The notes: generated from the sequence alone by a model not told the origin. Positions 13,106 to 22,083 are shown, counted from the first letter of the stretch. The stretch: 64,000 bases of DNA from Hanleya hanleyi (GCA_036873755.1 JAVTVY010019008.1:1-64000), one strand, 5' to 3'. Translations and numbers: made by a program.

Positions 13106-15176
13106 TTTCTTTTTCTTTCATTTTCCTGATTTTTTTCACACTCTTCTTTAAGTCAAATAAATTCATTGTCATGAATTATACGTAGACTATTGAACAGTTT
13201 AAGTCCAACTAAGATCACTGTGTGACAACGTACTCCAGATTAGCGCGCTCTACGTTGAAATGACGTTGCTCCCACATTCCACTTAATCTAGCCTCTCCAA
13301 CGGAAAAAGTCGCCCTTTGTATGAGGATGACCCAGATAAGAGGACTGGTAAACGTTTCTTCTTCAGAAATGTCAAAAAGGTTTACTGCCGCCGAAAAGTC
13401 GGCGGTAGGCGGTAGAAAATATCAAAAGACTAACCCGTGTAAATTTGTTCATATCCATGAACTGAACGCCAATCAATGTCGGAAAGGCAGAATTTGTCCT
13501 GATTGTCTAACGGCTCAGGTGAGGTTCCAGCCCAGAAATCTAAACTTCACATACATATGATAAGCCAACAGAAGACAAGAGTATCAGACCGTGTTTGGAT
13601 GAAAACTAGAGATAATGTGAAAGATCGAGAGTGGTTTATTTATCAATCTGCTCAGTCCATCTATTTGAGGGGCTTCATGAGAAAGCTGTACTATTGTTGT
13701 TATTTGCGGGGAAAAGTTTCAATATCTCGAAAAATAAATCAAAGACAGCTACAATTTCACATATACACACGTATGTATGATATAATTCAAGCTGTTTGAT
13801 GTATGCATACCCACATGATATTTCAATAAAAAGATGTTTTAACAAGTTTCTGAACTTTGTCAACTGATTGAAGTACAATATCTTACTTTTGTCAAAAAAT
13901 TATTACGGAAAACATTTTAGGACCATCATGAACGTCCTATTTGTCATTCTTTTGAAATATTTTGAGGGGAAATGTTATGCCTCATTGATCATGGGAACAT
14001 GGAATAGGGTGATATGATCAATACTTTTTTAGCAGAACTTAATGTCTTGGAAAATATTTCAAAAGGGCGATTGTGAGAACCCATATTATCTCACTGTTAT
14101 CTCATTTGAAGATTTATTTCTGTCAACAGTGGGATCTTGTCTACCAAAAATGTTCAGAAGGGTTTTTCTAACAGGCTTTTATGCAAACATTGACTAGTTT
14201 TGCATAAATATTACACAACATTAATCTGAAGAACAAAAGTATGAAGTTTCAGATTTATATGAATTGTTTGTCAGTTGCAAGGATGTAATCTAAGTTATGG
14301 GATTACATACCAGATATATAAACGGCTTCGGTCTGAAAGTATAGAAAGCCTACAACTCTTGCATCAGCTTGAATGATGTCATTCAAATGCGAAACTTTGT
14401 GTCCAAGATGTTTTATCACCGGGAATTCAAACACAGTTTACGGCTTGAATGCTGATATTCACTATATAATTATTCTGTGTTCAACAGTCTCAAGTTACGT
14501 CTAACAAGATTTCTGGTATATCCTTCAACGTCATTCTCTCATAAAATTGCACATGTCTCGAAATCTATGAGTATATATATTTCTTTTATTGCAATAAGCC
14601 AAATACGCTGTCTGGAATTGTCCGTTTTTTCTCTTATATTTTTTCTGAGTTTTTCTCTCATCTTTGACTATGTATTATACATAGTCTACTAAACTTATGC
14701 ATCTACCATCCAAAATATCTCCTCTGAACAGCCAGAAAAGTTTCGATCAAGCCATGATCAGGTGATGTAGAATCGGCCATACACGATTAACTCACAAACA
14801 TTTACTAAGAAAAAAGCCAGTCCCAAGGTGTATTCCATGTCACGAAGATCTCACAGTGAAACAAATTCTTATCATTATATAGATTTTAAGATTGTAAGAT
14901 ATTCTTTTTATCGAGCAGCTATTTTAGAATATCTTTTTAGTCGAGTGAAAGAAGCCTGTATCCTAGGTTATTTGAGAGAAATCGGTTTGTTGCATAACTT
15001 TTAATGTGTGTACGTTTTCATGTGTTTGATTACTAGGTTATTAACTTGAATAATTAGAATTTTGTTTGATCGTCACTATATAGCTGAAATATTGTTAAAC
15101 CTTAATTGTCTCTCTCTCACAGCCTACGCACTTTCGAACAGTACAGGCCCAACTAAGATCACTGTGTGACAACGTA
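13106..15176. other. Gene-free stretch with a duplicated flank
   Basis: Short frames at 13321-13560 and 13503-13799 have no recognisable similarity. The sequence at 13205-13232 (AACTAAGATCACTGTGTGAC, then AACGTA) is repeated at 15149-15176. The match ends exactly where the 13-kb element begins at 15177, so 13205-13232 resembles a paralogous empty site. Confidence 0.5.
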
Positions 15177-15205
15177 AGTAGTATACAAAGAGGAAATTGA
15201 CTCTT

Positions 15206-15333
15206 ATTGACCTACTTAATGACGTCACATTGAGGCGGAAGTGGGGCGGGGTTTCCCAGTGGGGGATTCCCCAGTGGGGGTTTCCCATGACGATCACGTG
15301 ATCAAGGCATGTGAACAGGGGTCACAGGGGTCA
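15206..15333 (+). promoter_or_regulatory. TIR control block: CRE, GC box, three kappaB-like sites, E-box, DR3
   Basis: Seen directly: TGACGTCA at 15220-15227; GGGGCGGGG at 15243-15251; GGGGTTTCCC at 15248-15257; GGGGATTCCCC at 15262-15272; GGGGTTTCCC at 15277-15286; CACGTG at 15295-15300; GGGTCACAGGGGTCA at 15319-15333, a direct repeat with 3-bp spacing. These match the textbook sites for CREB/ATF, Sp1, NF-kappaB/Rel, bHLH and nuclear receptors. The right TIR has the same block almost unchanged. That they act as enhancers is inference. Confidence 0.6.
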
Positions 15334-15335
15334 TT

Positions 15336-16173
15336 GTGGGAGGTGGAGGTGGTGGGACCAAAATGGCGGCTTGTGGTGTGGTGGAGGTGGTGGGACCAAA
15401 ATGGCGGCTTGTGATGTGGTGGAGGTGGTGGGACCAAAATGGCGGCTTTGTGGTGTGGTGGAGGTGGTGGAACCAAAATGGCGGCTTGTGGTGTGGTGGA
15501 GGTGGTGGGACCAAAATGGCGGCTTGTGGTGTGGTGGAGGTGGTGGGACCAAAATGGCGGCCTTGTGGTGTGGTGGAGGTGGTGGGACCAAAATGGCGGC
15601 TTGTGGTGTGGTGGAGGTGGTGGGACCAAAATGGCGGCTTGTGGTGTGGTGGAGGTGGTGGGACCAAAATGGCGGATTGTGGGTGATGGAGGTGGTGAGA
15701 CCAAAATGGCGGCTTGTGGGTGGTGGAGGTGGTGGGACCAAAATGGCGGCCAGTGTGGGTGGTGGAGGTGGTGGGACCAAAATGGCGGCTTGTGGGTGGT
15801 GGAGGTGGTGGGACCAAAATGGCGGCCTTGTGGTGTGGTGGAGGTGGTGGGACCAAAATGGCGGCTTGTGGTGTGGTGGAGGTGGTGGGACCAAAATGGC
15901 GGCTTGTGGTGTGGTGGAGGTGGTGGGACCAAAATGGCGGCCTTGTGGTGTGGTGGAGGTGGTGGGACCAAATGGCGGCTTGTGGTGTGGTGGAGGCTGG
16001 TGGGACCAAAATGGCGGCAGCGGTGTGGTGGAGGTGGTGGGACAAAATGGCGGCCTTGTGGTGTGGTGGAGGGTGGTGCAGGACCAAAATAGCGGCTTGT
16101 GGTGTGGTGGAGGTGGTGGACCAAAATAGCGGCTTGTGGTGTAGGTGGAGGTGGTGGGACCAAAATGGCGGAT
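15336..16173 (+). repeat. YY1-type minisatellite, 22 units of about 37-38 bp (left TIR)
   Basis: Each unit reads roughly GGTGGTGGGACCAAAATGGC followed by GGCTTGTGGTGTGGTGGA. AAAATGGCGGC is the classical YY1 recognition sequence, always on the plus strand and facing the gene. Variants ATAGCGG (two units) and loss of single A residues occur near the inner end. Long apparent proteins here (rich in VVEVVGPKWR or PPPPPHHK) arise in every frame from the repeat and are not genes. Confidence 0.85.
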
Positions 16174-16185
16174 TGTAGAAAAACG

Positions 16186-16194
16186 TATAAAAGG
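16186..16194 (+). promoter_or_regulatory. TATA box of the left TIR promoter
   Basis: TATAAAAGG lies directly after the last YY1-type unit and 164 bp before the ATG at 16350. A TTCATTG at 16220-16226 is a plausible initiator. The same arrangement appears on the opposite strand in the right TIR. Confidence 0.7.
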
Positions 16195-16229
16195 AGGCGA
16201 TTTTTTAGGGGTGGGTGTATTCATTGCAC

Positions 16230-16336
16230 TACCTGCCTGACTCACCTGACCAGCCTGCCTGCCTGCCTGCCTGCTTGCCTGTCCAGCCTGACTGCCTGAC
16301 TGCCTGCCTGCCTGTCCAGCCTGCTTGCCTGCTTGT
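16230..16336 (+). repeat. CCTG-rich leader repeat of the left TIR
   Basis: CCTGCCTGCCTG with interspersed GTCCAGCCTGACTGCCTGA makes up the predicted 5' leader between TATA box and start codon. Its mirror copy is at about 26885-26990. The first ATG at 16337 opens a frame of only 20 codons; the ATG at 16350, 13 bp later, opens the long frame. The ATG at the same place in the right TIR starts its gene directly. Confidence 0.65.
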
Positions 16337-16349
16337 ATGAGACGAAAGC

Positions 16350-17297
16350 ATGAGACGTGGAGAAGATTTTCCCTGGGACCCAGCAGCACCTCCGGTTGAA
16401 GTCTTGCCTGAAGACGAGCGTGTCAGGGACATTTATCGACGTCACTGGGCTACCATACGCCATTGTTTTCACCGTGACCGTCGTCTATTGGACTTGTATA
16501 ACTTTCGACTGCAGGACCTCACGTATCTGTCTACCTATGCCGAGAATATTTTCACAGATCAGGTGACAGCGTTCAAGTTGAATATGACATTCGGGTACAT
16601 TTTACGCCACAAGGAGACGGACCAGGTGCGGTATTATTATCCCAGCAATAATACCTATGTGTTTGACCAGCCGTTCACGGTCACGGATGCGATTTCTCTG
16701 GAGCCACTCATCGACCAACTGACTACGTTGGATCCATTGGAATGGGCCCGGTTGCAACGCCCCAATACCCAATGGCTTGTGGAAATGGTGACCAACGTCA
16801 CATTTTTCGTCACGAAAATGAGAGATCATCCTATCGGTGCTCCTGTACTACTACCCCCTTGGTTGCTTCATCGACATGGCCTGTATGCATTAACAGCAGG
16901 GTCAAACGGGTCCTACAAAGACCGGAAATGTCTGTTTCGGTGTTTGGCGGTGCCTGTGGCCGAGTGTAACCCCGGGAGTTGTGGCAGAGTGGCCAATGTC
17001 TATTGGGAACAGTATTTACAGCAGCAAGACTTGGATAAGCGGCACTTCCGTGGAGTTCCGTTCAAGAATTTGGATGACGTGGAAACACTGTTCAACATCA
17101 ATATCTTTGTATACCGATTACGATGCGAGGAGGATACATTTGTGGCTGAATTGGTTCGTCGTTCAACAGAACGGTATGCTGCTACAATGAAAGTCAATGT
17201 GTTCGACGACAATGGCGTGAGTCATTTTTCGCTGATCTACAATATGAGCCAGTACGCCCAGTCTTTCAGTTGTGCCCAGTGCCATCGGGTGTTCAAT
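16350..17297 (+). pseudogene. N-terminal part of the element's PolB gene: conserved module plus OTU-like domain
   Basis: 316 codons open from ATG 16350. Residues about 22-156 form a module shared with the zinc-finger protein at 21160 (RRHW..RHCFH, TAFKLN..FGYILR, RYYYP.NN, QRPNTQ, VTN.TFF). Next comes DRKCLFRCLA (Asp codon at 16920) and about 100 residues later SHFSLI (His at 17223). The D-x-x-C-L-F-R and His spacing resembles an OTU cysteine peptidase, but this is a motif-level suggestion only. The frame then enters a zinc motif, CAQCH at 17271, and is cut at about 17297 by a retroelement insertion. The other half of the zinc motif, LHRHEKIC, lies at 17613. Driven by the left TIR promoter. 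Confidence 0.65.
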
Positions 17298-17607
17298 ATA
17301 CGAGTTGTCACAGCGAAACAGCTCACCAATTACCAGTATACGAGTTGTCAGAGCATTTCCATCATAGCTCTCTAGATTTGTATCTAATACCGCTTATGCC
17401 GGTGCTAGGGGCCGTGTGGTCATATCATCCGAGTTGCCACATAAACAGGTACAAAAAAAGCGTACCTGAGATACAACACATATCACGAATCGCTAGATTC
17501 TTGGTATGTGCTTTAGAATAGGTTAACCAGAAGACTATTCTGTGAAGTCATGTGACGCAGTCAGTATGTCGGCACCTCTTCCCACTTCCCTTATATGTGT
17601 TGTAATT
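17298..17607 (+). mobile_element. Truncated Penelope-like retroelement inserted in the PolB gene
   Basis: The polymerase zinc motif is split here by about 310 bp of foreign sequence with stops in all three forward frames. Its translation LIPLMPVLGA...SVPEIQH matches LIPLNPGLGA...SVTEIHH beyond the reverse transcriptase at 36.3 kb. Its last 68 bp match 12506-12573 inverted. It ends in TTGTAATT, the shared 3' end of this family. It is a 5'-truncated copy in sense orientation to PolB. The splice sites needed for an intron are absent. Confidence 0.75.
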
Positions 17608-18403
17608 ACAACTTACATAGGCACGAGAAAATCTGTACGAACGTGGTGAAGCGAGTATATCCGGGTGGTGTGTATCATAATACGCCTACTTTTTTCCAAG
17701 AACTGGCCGATGAGGGTCTCATCATACCGGAGCAGGACCGTTATTTTCCCTACCGGGCGTGTTACGATTTTGAGGCCCTGTTGGAGCCCATGGACATGTT
17801 TTCAGCGAAAACGCAGTGGACGCAGCGCCATATTCCTCTGAGTGTGAGTATTTCCAGCAACGTACCTGGCTATGACGCTGCACCGGTATGTTTCGTGTCC
17901 ACGGGGGATTCCCATGAGTTGATCATCCGCATGATGGAGTATTTACAGGAAGTCAGTGCGGCTAGTACAGAACTATTGGTGTCCAAGTTCCAGGACGTAC
18001 TGGACCAACTGGACGATCGGATTCCTATACCGGGTGTAGCGTTTAGTGACGATGAAGAGTCCGAGTCCGAGTCGCAGCCCCTGCAGTCGCAGGATGTGCC
18101 TTTACCGAAACCGTATGCGGAGAAATTGAAAGTGCGCTTCCTACAATATCTAGGCCAGTTACCGGTGCTAGGTTTCAACTCGGGGCGATATGAAGGAATT
18201 TCTTTACCCCTACTTGGCCCAGGCGAATACCCTCAAGTCCGTCATCAAGAAGATCAATAATCATATGGCCCTCACTACCACATCACTGCATTTCCTGGAT
18301 GTACGGAACTACTTAGCTCCTAATTATAGCTATGGTCAGTGGGTGAAGGCGTGCACAAACCAAAGGGAGGTTCCCTTACACGTATATATCGACGCTCGAC
18401 TGT
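17608..18403 (+). pseudogene. Exonuclease part of the PolB gene, frameshifted
   Basis: After the insertion the frame resumes with LHRHEKIC, completing the split zinc motif, then reads PGGVYHN and ACYDFEALLE. The D-x-E at about 17765 is proofreading Exo I of family B polymerases. Exo II is LGFNSGRY at about 18170. A few bases later a 5-bp loss in a short ATATG repeat shifts the frame; the continuing frame starts at 18190. A second shift of one base lies between about 18392 and 18403, before the long palm frame. An acidic Ser/Glu/Asp-rich linker sits at about 18045-18080. This copy cannot make a full-length polymerase. Confidence 0.75.
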
Positions 18404-20515
18404 TTGGAGGAAACACAGTTGCCACCCCGGGATGCGTTCTTTGATGATTTGAAGCAAGTGGAATGTCCCGAAGACACGTACCGGGAACTACAGCAGGTAT
18501 GGAACGATCAACATATGCAGACCTTGCGAGATTTCCTGATATGGTATAATAACTTAGATGTGGTTCCTTTCCTGGAAGCGGCCGAGAAAATGGTTCAACT
18601 CTTTCGTCGTGAGATGCACGTCGATATCTTCAAGGAGTGCTTGAGTTTACCGGGTCTGGCGCTTCGCCATCTTTTTCAAGCGTGTCCTAAGTACTTCTCG
18701 CTGATACAGCAAAAAGATGCAGACATGCATGATTGTCTAAAGCAGAACATTGTGGGCGGCCCGAGTCTTATTTTTCACCGTTACCACGAGAAGGACGTCA
18801 CTACCCTCCCCAGTGGAAAACCCTGTGCTAAGATCATCGGATTCGATGCCAATGCCTTGTACCTGTGGTCGCTGGCCCAACCTATGCCCAGTGGCCATTA
18901 TACACGTTGGTTGGCGGAAGGTCGGCATTTTACACCGCAACGCACGCCCTACAAGCATCTGGCTGATCAGTGGTTGGATTGGGAAGCCTATCGACGGGGA
19001 ATTACTATACGACACCAAACCAACGCCACAGAGAAGCGCATAGGAGATCGTCGACTCCCCGTCGATGGGTTTGCCCTGGTGGGTAGGACACCCACCGTAT
19101 TCCAATTTTACGGTTGCTATTGGCACGGCCACGGATGTCATTTCAGCGCTGGACGCTTCAACGAACGACGTGGAAAAACACAGGAAGAATTACGGGAAGA
19201 GGTGGTGGAGAACGGTGATTATGTGAAAGAGAGAGGATACCATCTCATCGAAATGTGGGAGTGTGAATTTCACACCATGTGCCAGGCCCTGCCCCATTTA
19301 CTACGTTTCCTAAAAGAGCGCGAGTACCCCTTGAGTCGTCGGCGACTCCTGAGTCTGCCACAGATGTTCGACGCCATTCGTTCGGGGGACCTCTACGGCT
19401 TTGTCGAATGTGATTTGCATGTTCCCGACACTCTCAAGCCTCTCTTCGCCCAGTGTCCTCCCATCTTTAAGAACACGCTGGTGGGTCGGGATGATATTGG
19501 GGACACCATGAGGGCCTATGCGGAGCAACACGAGTGTTTGCCTCAACCTCGACGGATGTTGATTGGTAGTATGTGGGCCGAGAAAATCTTGCTGGGCACT
19601 CCCTTACTGCAGTGGTACATGAACCACGGTTTGGAAATTACCCACATATACCAAGTGATACAATACGTACCCCACGCCTGTTTTGCGGAGAATGCCGACA
19701 TCGTGACGTCGGCCCGTCGTCAAGGTGATCAAGACCCGAGTCAGGCCATCATCGGTGAATCTTGGAAGTTGACGGGCAATGGTTACTATGGAAAAACGGT
19801 CACGAACCAGGATAAGCACGTGAACGTGAACATTTGTACTACTGCCCAAGCCCGCAAAAAAGTGAATTCTCCTCTGTTTCGGTCCGTGGAGGTCATTGAT
19901 GACGACACCTATGAAGTCACTTCAGCCAAGAAGACTATCCGTTACAACCTACCCCTGCAGATTGGATGTATGGTATACCAGGTGGCCAAGCTGAGGATGC
20001 TGCAGTTTCTGTATGATTTCATGGGTGTGTATTTTAATCCATCAGACTGGCAACTCATGGAGATGGATACGGACTCGGCCTACATGGCCGTCTCTAATGC
20101 GGATTGGGAGTCCCTGGTGAAACCCGAGTTACGTACCCAGTATGAAGCGGAGCGGGACCAGTGGCTACCTCGACGTGACCATTACCAGTACGATAAGCGT
20201 ACGCCGGGCCTCTTCAAGCTGGAGTGGAGTGGGGATGCTATGATTGGGCTCTCCTCCAAGACGTATTACTGTTACGGGGGAGACGAAAATAAGTTTAGCT
20301 GCAAAGGGGTGAGCCGGCGCGATCCCAACATCGACAAAGCCTTGTACTTGAACGTGCTGCAAAGCCAGGCCAGTGCGAGTGGCACTAACCGAGGATTTCG
20401 TGTGGTGGACCACCAGATGCGGACGTACATTCAGCAGCGAGACGCCTTTACTTTCTTTTACCCGAAACGGAAAGTGTTGGCCGATGGTGTGAGCACCACT
20501 TACTTGGACTTGTGA
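18404..20515 (+). CDS. Family B (protein-primed type) DNA polymerase palm region with Vsr-like insert
   Basis: 703 codons are open to the stop at 20515; the true start lies upstream, past the frameshifts. Positions within this frame: Exo III WYNNLD 47-52; motif A GFDANALYL 146-154 (Asp 148); Vsr-like segment FYGCYWHGHGC 235-245 to MWECEF 284-289; motif B KLTGNGYYGKT 455-465; motif C MDTDSAY 554-560. The catalytic aspartates of motifs A and C are present. DNA_pol_B_2 enzymes of Polintons, adenoviruses and phi29-type phages copy DNA from a terminal protein; such a role here is inference. The Vsr-like insert falls where protein-primed polymerases carry TPR2. The frame ends 48 bp before the tRNA gene. 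Confidence 0.85.
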   Translation: MEETQLPPRDAFFDDLKQVECPEDTYRELQQVWNDQHMQTLRDFLIWYNNLDVVPFLEAAEKMVQLFRREMHVDIFKECLSLPGLALRHLFQACPKYFSLIQQKDADMHDCLKQNIVGGPSLIFHRYHEKDVTTLPSGKPCAKIIGFDANALYLWSLAQPMPSGHYTRWLAEGRHFTPQRTPYKHLADQWLDWEAYRRGITIRHQTNATEKRIGDRRLPVDGFALVGRTPTVFQFYGCYWHGHGCHFSAGRFNERRGKTQEELREEVVENGDYVKERGYHLIEMWECEFHTMCQALPHLLRFLKEREYPLSRRRLLSLPQMFDAIRSGDLYGFVECDLHVPDTLKPLFAQCPPIFKNTLVGRDDIGDTMRAYAEQHECLPQPRRMLIGSMWAEKILLGTPLLQWYMNHGLEITHIYQVIQYVPHACFAENADIVTSARRQGDQDPSQAIIGESWKLTGNGYYGKTVTNQDKHVNVNICTTAQARKKVNSPLFRSVEVIDDDTYEVTSAKKTIRYNLPLQIGCMVYQVAKLRMLQFLYDFMGVYFNPSDWQLMEMDTDSAYMAVSNADWESLVKPELRTQYEAERDQWLPRRDHYQYDKRTPGLFKLEWSGDAMIGLSSKTYYCYGGDENKFSCKGVSRRDPNIDKALYLNVLQSQASASGTNRGFRVVDHQMRTYIQQRDAFTFFYPKRKVLADGVSTTYLDL

Positions 20516-20563
20516 ACAATGTCGAACTATAACTGTTGATACACCACTTAAAAAACTGTAAAA

Positions 20564-20648
20564 GTCAGGATGGCCGAGTGGTCTAAGGCGCCGGTATTAA
20601 GTGCTGGTCGGCGAAGAGCTGGCGTAGGTTCGAATCCTACTCCTGACA
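20564..20648 (+). tRNA. tRNA-Leu (anticodon TAA)
   Basis: The acceptor GTCAGGA pairs with TCCTGAC and is followed by discriminator A. The D-arm A box is TGGCCGAGTGG. The anticodon stem CCGGT/GCTGG closes loop ATTAAGT with anticodon TAA at 20598-20600. There is a long variable arm, then a perfect T arm GTAGG-TTCGAAT-CCTAC at 20624-20640 (B box GGTTCGAATCC). It is 85 nt, as usual for tRNA-Leu, with no intron. It lies in the 3' UTR of the PolB gene inside the mobile element. All stems are intact, so it is likely functional. Confidence 0.92.
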
Positions 20649-20651
20649 GAA

Positions 20652-20657
20652 TTTTTT
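20652..20657 (+). terminator. Pol III terminator of the tRNA-Leu gene
   Basis: TTTTTT begins 4 bp after the tRNA's 3' end, a standard RNA polymerase III stop. Confidence 0.75.
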
Positions 20658-20723
20658 GGACCTTAACCCTACTATTTGTACTCTGTATTCTATTTGTACA
20701 TATTCTACCTTCTTGTTGACTTA

Positions 20724-20729
20724 AATAAA
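20724..20729 (+). terminator. Poly(A) signal downstream of PolB
   Basis: AATAAA about 210 bp after the polymerase stop, followed by an A run. It would place the tRNA inside the polymerase 3' UTR. Confidence 0.45.
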
Positions 20730-21108
20730 AAAAAAAGTCAAACCCCTCATTTTTTGTGTTTTTTCATCAATTTTATTCAACATCAATGAACGTCAGAACA
20801 ACAACGTCATAACAATAACGTGATAAAAAAACAAGTGGCCTGCGCGCAGTGCATTTAAGTTAACCAGAGAAATGGAGCATGCACATTAAAACGAGAGGCC
20901 GTCCAGTCATAGACGAGGACATCACGGTCTTCGGCTTGACAATAATCATCAAACATGTGTACGATGGTTGGCATAGAATGTCCTCTACTCCGGTGAGTGA
21001 GATAAAACACACACGCGCGCAATGCGGCTCAGTCGTACACCAGTACACCAGTCTTGGATCCTCGACTTGGGGTAGAGTGTGCTAAAAATAGATTACCAGC
21101 TAGCGTGC
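20730..21108. other. Spacer between PolB and the zinc-finger gene
   Basis: No gene. It has repeated AACGTCA and ACAACGTC(AT)A strings at 20780-20822. Nothing else recognised. Confidence 0.4.
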
Positions 21109-21117
21109 TATAAAAGG
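21109..21117 (+). promoter_or_regulatory. TATA box of the zinc-finger gene
   Basis: TATAAAAGG, identical to the TIR TATA boxes, 51 bp before the ATG at 21160. TTTCATCAGACA about 25 bp downstream is a plausible initiator. The gene therefore has its own promoter without a YY1 array. Confidence 0.65.
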
Positions 21118-21159
21118 GAAGCGGCCTTGCCGTTTCATCAGACACTGTCAACCACCAAG

Positions 21160-22083
21160 ATGTTCACTTGCACAACTTGCCAGAAGCAGTTTACTCGCCC
21201 AGAAGATTTACGACGCCACGAGGCCTCCATCCACAACGGCGCACGGTATACTTGTATAACCTGCGCACGGTCATTTAATCGGGAGGATCAGTTACTGCGC
21301 CACGAACGTTCAATTCATGGGCCACCCAAGCGTCCATGCGAGGATTGTGGTCAACGCTTCAAACGCCGCAGTCAGTTGCTACGACACCAACGGTTGGTTC
21401 ATGGTCCGTCTCTACGGTTTGAGCGACAACTTCCTACTGAAGAGGAGCCGCGGAAGGTCAGACCCAGTGAAGATAAGCCCGGGGAGACGAACGCCAATGG
21501 TGATGCGATGAAGGAGAGCCCGCCTATACCCACAGTTCAGAAGAGCCTGGGTATCCAGCCGGACCCCAGCGTTACGGTTTCGAGTCATACGCCTGACAAC
21601 ATCGAACATTTTCTGGGCGATATCTTACAGGACAACCATCCAGTGAGTGACATCGATCGGCGCCATTGGTCCATGACACGGCACTGTTTCCACCCTCATG
21701 GCCCTATTCAAGATATTTACAATTTTCCACTGACCAACCGCACCTGTCTACGCAGCTACGTGGAAGCCATCTTCAAAGATCAAACTACGGCCTTTAAATT
21801 GAATGTCGCTTTCGGATACATCTTACGTAACAAAAAGACGGGCCAGTTACGGTATTATTATCCCGGCAATAATATCTATGTGTCTGACCAGCCGTTCACC
21901 ATCATTAACCGGGGGTCACTAGAGACGATGCTGGAGATACTGGACACCGTGGAACTCTTGAGATGGGCACATCGTCAACGCCCCAACACACAATGTGTGG
22001 TAGAGAGGGTAACCAATATCACGTTTTTCCTGACCAAGCTGACCGACCACCACCATCGGTTGAATGCGTCACCTGCGCACTGA
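21160..22083 (+). CDS. C2H2 zinc-finger protein paralogous to the PolB N-terminus
   Basis: 307 residues. The start is ATG 21160 (MFTCTTC), because the TATA box lies just upstream; the frame is open 27 codons further but lacks promoter context. Three C2H2 fingers: C4-C7-H20-H25, C32-C35-H48-H53, C60-C63-H76-H81. A Pro/Glu/Lys-rich linker follows, then residues about 160-300 repeat the module of the PolB N-terminus (RRHW..RHCFH, TAFKLN.AFGYILR, RYYYPGNN, QRPNTQ, VTNITFF). It stops where the polymerase homologue goes on into its OTU-like part. It is likely a nuclear, DNA-binding protein of the element, perhaps recognising the TIRs or regulating expression. No frameshifts. The family is not one I can name. 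Confidence 0.8.
   Translation: MFTCTTCQKQFTRPEDLRRHEASIHNGARYTCITCARSFNREDQLLRHERSIHGPPKRPCEDCGQRFKRRSQLLRHQRLVHGPSLRFERQLPTEEEPRKVRPSEDKPGETNANGDAMKESPPIPTVQKSLGIQPDPSVTVSSHTPDNIEHFLGDILQDNHPVSDIDRRHWSMTRHCFHPHGPIQDIYNFPLTNRTCLRSYVEAIFKDQTTAFKLNVAFGYILRNKKTGQLRYYYPGNNIYVSDQPFTIINRGSLETMLEILDTVELLRWAHRQRPNTQCVVERVTNITFFLTKLTDHHHRLNASPAH

Larger units (their letters stand above)
15177..16341 (+). repeat. Left terminal inverted repeat (about 1.17 kb)
   Basis: It matches the right TIR in reverse complement from the outer AGTAGTATAC to GCTTGTATGAG at the inner edge. Order: terminal motif, control block 15206-15333, YY1-type array 15336-16173, TATA box 16186, CCTG-rich leader 16230-16336, and an ATGAG. 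The TIR thus supplies promoter, leader and a start codon to the gene inside it. Confidence 0.85.

Noticed and set aside
15302..16389. Long open frames of 150-350 codons on both strands, rich in PPPPPHHK or VVEVVGPKWR
   Set aside because: They are translations of the 37-38-bp YY1-type repeat, open in several frames at once on both strands. No start context or domain.
17298..17607. Intron in the polymerase gene
   Set aside because: No GT-AG ends at the break. The inserted DNA matches a retroelement seen at 12.5 and 36.3 kb.
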